64,000 bases of DNA from NCBI RefSeq assembly GCF_019097595.1, contig NC_080735.1, positions 19,542,417 to 19,606,416 of the forward strand. The letters run 5' to 3'. Each line of letters opens with the position of its first letter. Position 1 is the stretch's first letter. The notes under the pieces are model-generated. The model saw nothing but the letters and a program-made list of their open reading frames with translations, made no database searches and was not told where the DNA came from. The translations under genes and the position numbers were made by a program. This stretch comes from Hemibagrus wyckioides. Its lineage: Eukaryota; Chordata; Actinopteri; Siluriformes; Bagridae. This document shows positions 60,812 to 64,000 of the stretch, piece after piece.

Positions 60812-61510
60812 GGTGTAGCTTCAGAATGGAGTCCATAAGTGATTAGTGGTGTCTCTGGGATGAAGGTATCATTATGGAGAGGATATATACATATATATGT
60901 AGCCTCTCAATCACACCCACACACACATATACACAAATACACACACACAGCAACACGCTCACATATTCACACAGATAAGAAAACAGGCTAGCAGAATCAC
61001 TTCCTGATCTGTGTAGAGAATCTTGCGTGTGATGCTCGTGTTGTCAATATGACGTCTGCTGCTGTTTCCTTCTCTTCACATCTCCAGCTTTTTTCCCCGT
61101 TCTTAGCGTCGTGCATTTATTATGTGAATTTACTAACTGTGTGTAAATGTGTGTTGTTAAAAAAATCTCTCTCTTGCCTGAAACACCATGTGAGTCGGCA
61201 TAGTGAGAGGAAATGAAGAAAAGGACTTCCTCTATTGCGGCTGCTATTTCTGGGCTGTCTGTCTCTTTTCTTCCTTTTTAAAAGCATTGGGTGAACTTCA
61301 GGGTTGCGTAATCATTCATTTGTTTTGCCATATAAAACTTACAGTCCTTTCATTCCTTTCATCTTGTACCACAAATAATGTATATGAATTATGTTCCATT
61401 CGTTCTGAACTCTGCAGCACCCTCTGGTGTTTATAAGCTATAATAAGAGACACAACACTTAACCAACCAAACAAACAAATAAAAAAAAACACAACTTATA
61501 TTCATTTAAA
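60812..61510. other. Region between dennd1c 5' end and tubulin 3' end
   Basis: Should include the dennd1c promoter and any noncoding first exon. A TA-rich tract and CA runs (60905-60950) are visible. Nothing else recognised. Confidence 0.4.
60875..60901 (-). promoter_or_regulatory. TATA-rich sequence upstream of dennd1c
   Basis: An alternating TA stretch (ACATATATATGTATATAT on the minus strand) lies about 65-90 nt upstream of the dennd1c ATG. It could serve as a TATA element or be a simple repeat; an upstream noncoding exon would also be normal for this family. Confidence 0.2.
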
Positions 61511-61516
61511 CACATT

Positions 61517-61522
61517 TTTATT
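61517..61522 (-). terminator. Candidate poly(A) signal of the beta-tubulin gene
   Basis: AATAAA on the minus strand about 295 nt past the tubulin stop codon at 61818, a normal 3' UTR length for this family. Confidence 0.55.
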
Positions 61523-61817
61523 CAGTCATAGCGGAAGTTAAGGTTGCTTTGCATTTGAAAACAGGTAGGTATTCTAGACTGTGAGTTGTGCCCACAACAG
61601 GAAAACAACAGACTGAGTTGAACCGACTAAGTTACCTTTACGAGAGCACGGGAAATATTATCCTCCACCCCTAAAGTGAGAATGCATCGATGAGAGTTTT
61701 TATCATGAACAGATATACCTTCACAAAACACCTGAGTGAGTACAAGAGGGGAATGTGGGAAGATAAGCAAGAAAACACAAAGGAAGCAACCGTAAAAGGA
61801 AGAGATAATGGGGCAAT

Positions 61818-64000
<2,183 letters not shown>

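Overview
This is a stretch of vertebrate nuclear genome, almost certainly a teleost fish. The evidence is the gene content, abundant Tc1-like and hAT DNA transposons, DIRS and L2-type retroelements, a tRNA-derived SINE, and AT-rich sequence full of CA/TG and ATCT microsatellites. The SINE and Tc1 families resemble ones I associate with catfishes; that narrower placement is inference. No prokaryotic gene, CRISPR array or RNA gene was seen. LAYOUT: (1) 1-6.5 kb lies beyond the 3' end of C3. It holds a decayed transposase-like sequence, a Tc1 scrap, a hexamer repeat, a four-copy tandem repeat of about 150 bp and a full tRNA-SINE with a 17-bp target duplication. (2) 6.78-41.34 kb, minus strand, is complement component C3. 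I placed 41 coding exons by hand. They join in frame to 4,956 nt (1,651 codons plus stop) and keep every hallmark: signal peptide, furin site, six-cysteine anaphylatoxin ending in LAR, GCGEQ thioester, catalytic His and C-terminal C345C domain. Its introns are crowded with mobile elements, several nested and with readable target duplications. (3) 42.7-45.1 kb, plus strand, is crb3 (Crumbs polarity protein), recognised by its membrane segment, GTYRPS motif and terminal ERLI. (4) 48.08-60.81 kb, minus strand, is dennd1c-like (connecdenn 3, a Rab35 exchange factor). I placed 21 coding exons, 2,514 nt, 837 aa, in frame throughout. (5) 61.82-63.60 kb, minus strand, is a beta-tubulin (tubb4a-like). 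Exons 2-4 are present; exon 1 lies beyond the right edge. GENE ORDER: crb3(+), dennd1c(-), tubb4(-) repeats order and orientation known on human 19p13.3, where C3 is also nearby on the minus strand but on the far side of TUBB4A. The genes do not form one pathway: C3 acts in plasma, crb3 in apical polarity, dennd1c in endosomal Rab35 traffic, and tubulin in microtubules. HUNT: I found no convincing new biological system. The best leads are a Tc1 element ending 11 nt from the splice acceptor of the C3 thioester exon, CA repeats starting at or near several splice donors, a GAT-repeat-encoded Asp tract at the N-terminus of the C3b alpha' chain, a lost Arg-Ser at one expected factor I site, and a crb3 with no visible signal-peptide or ectodomain exon.
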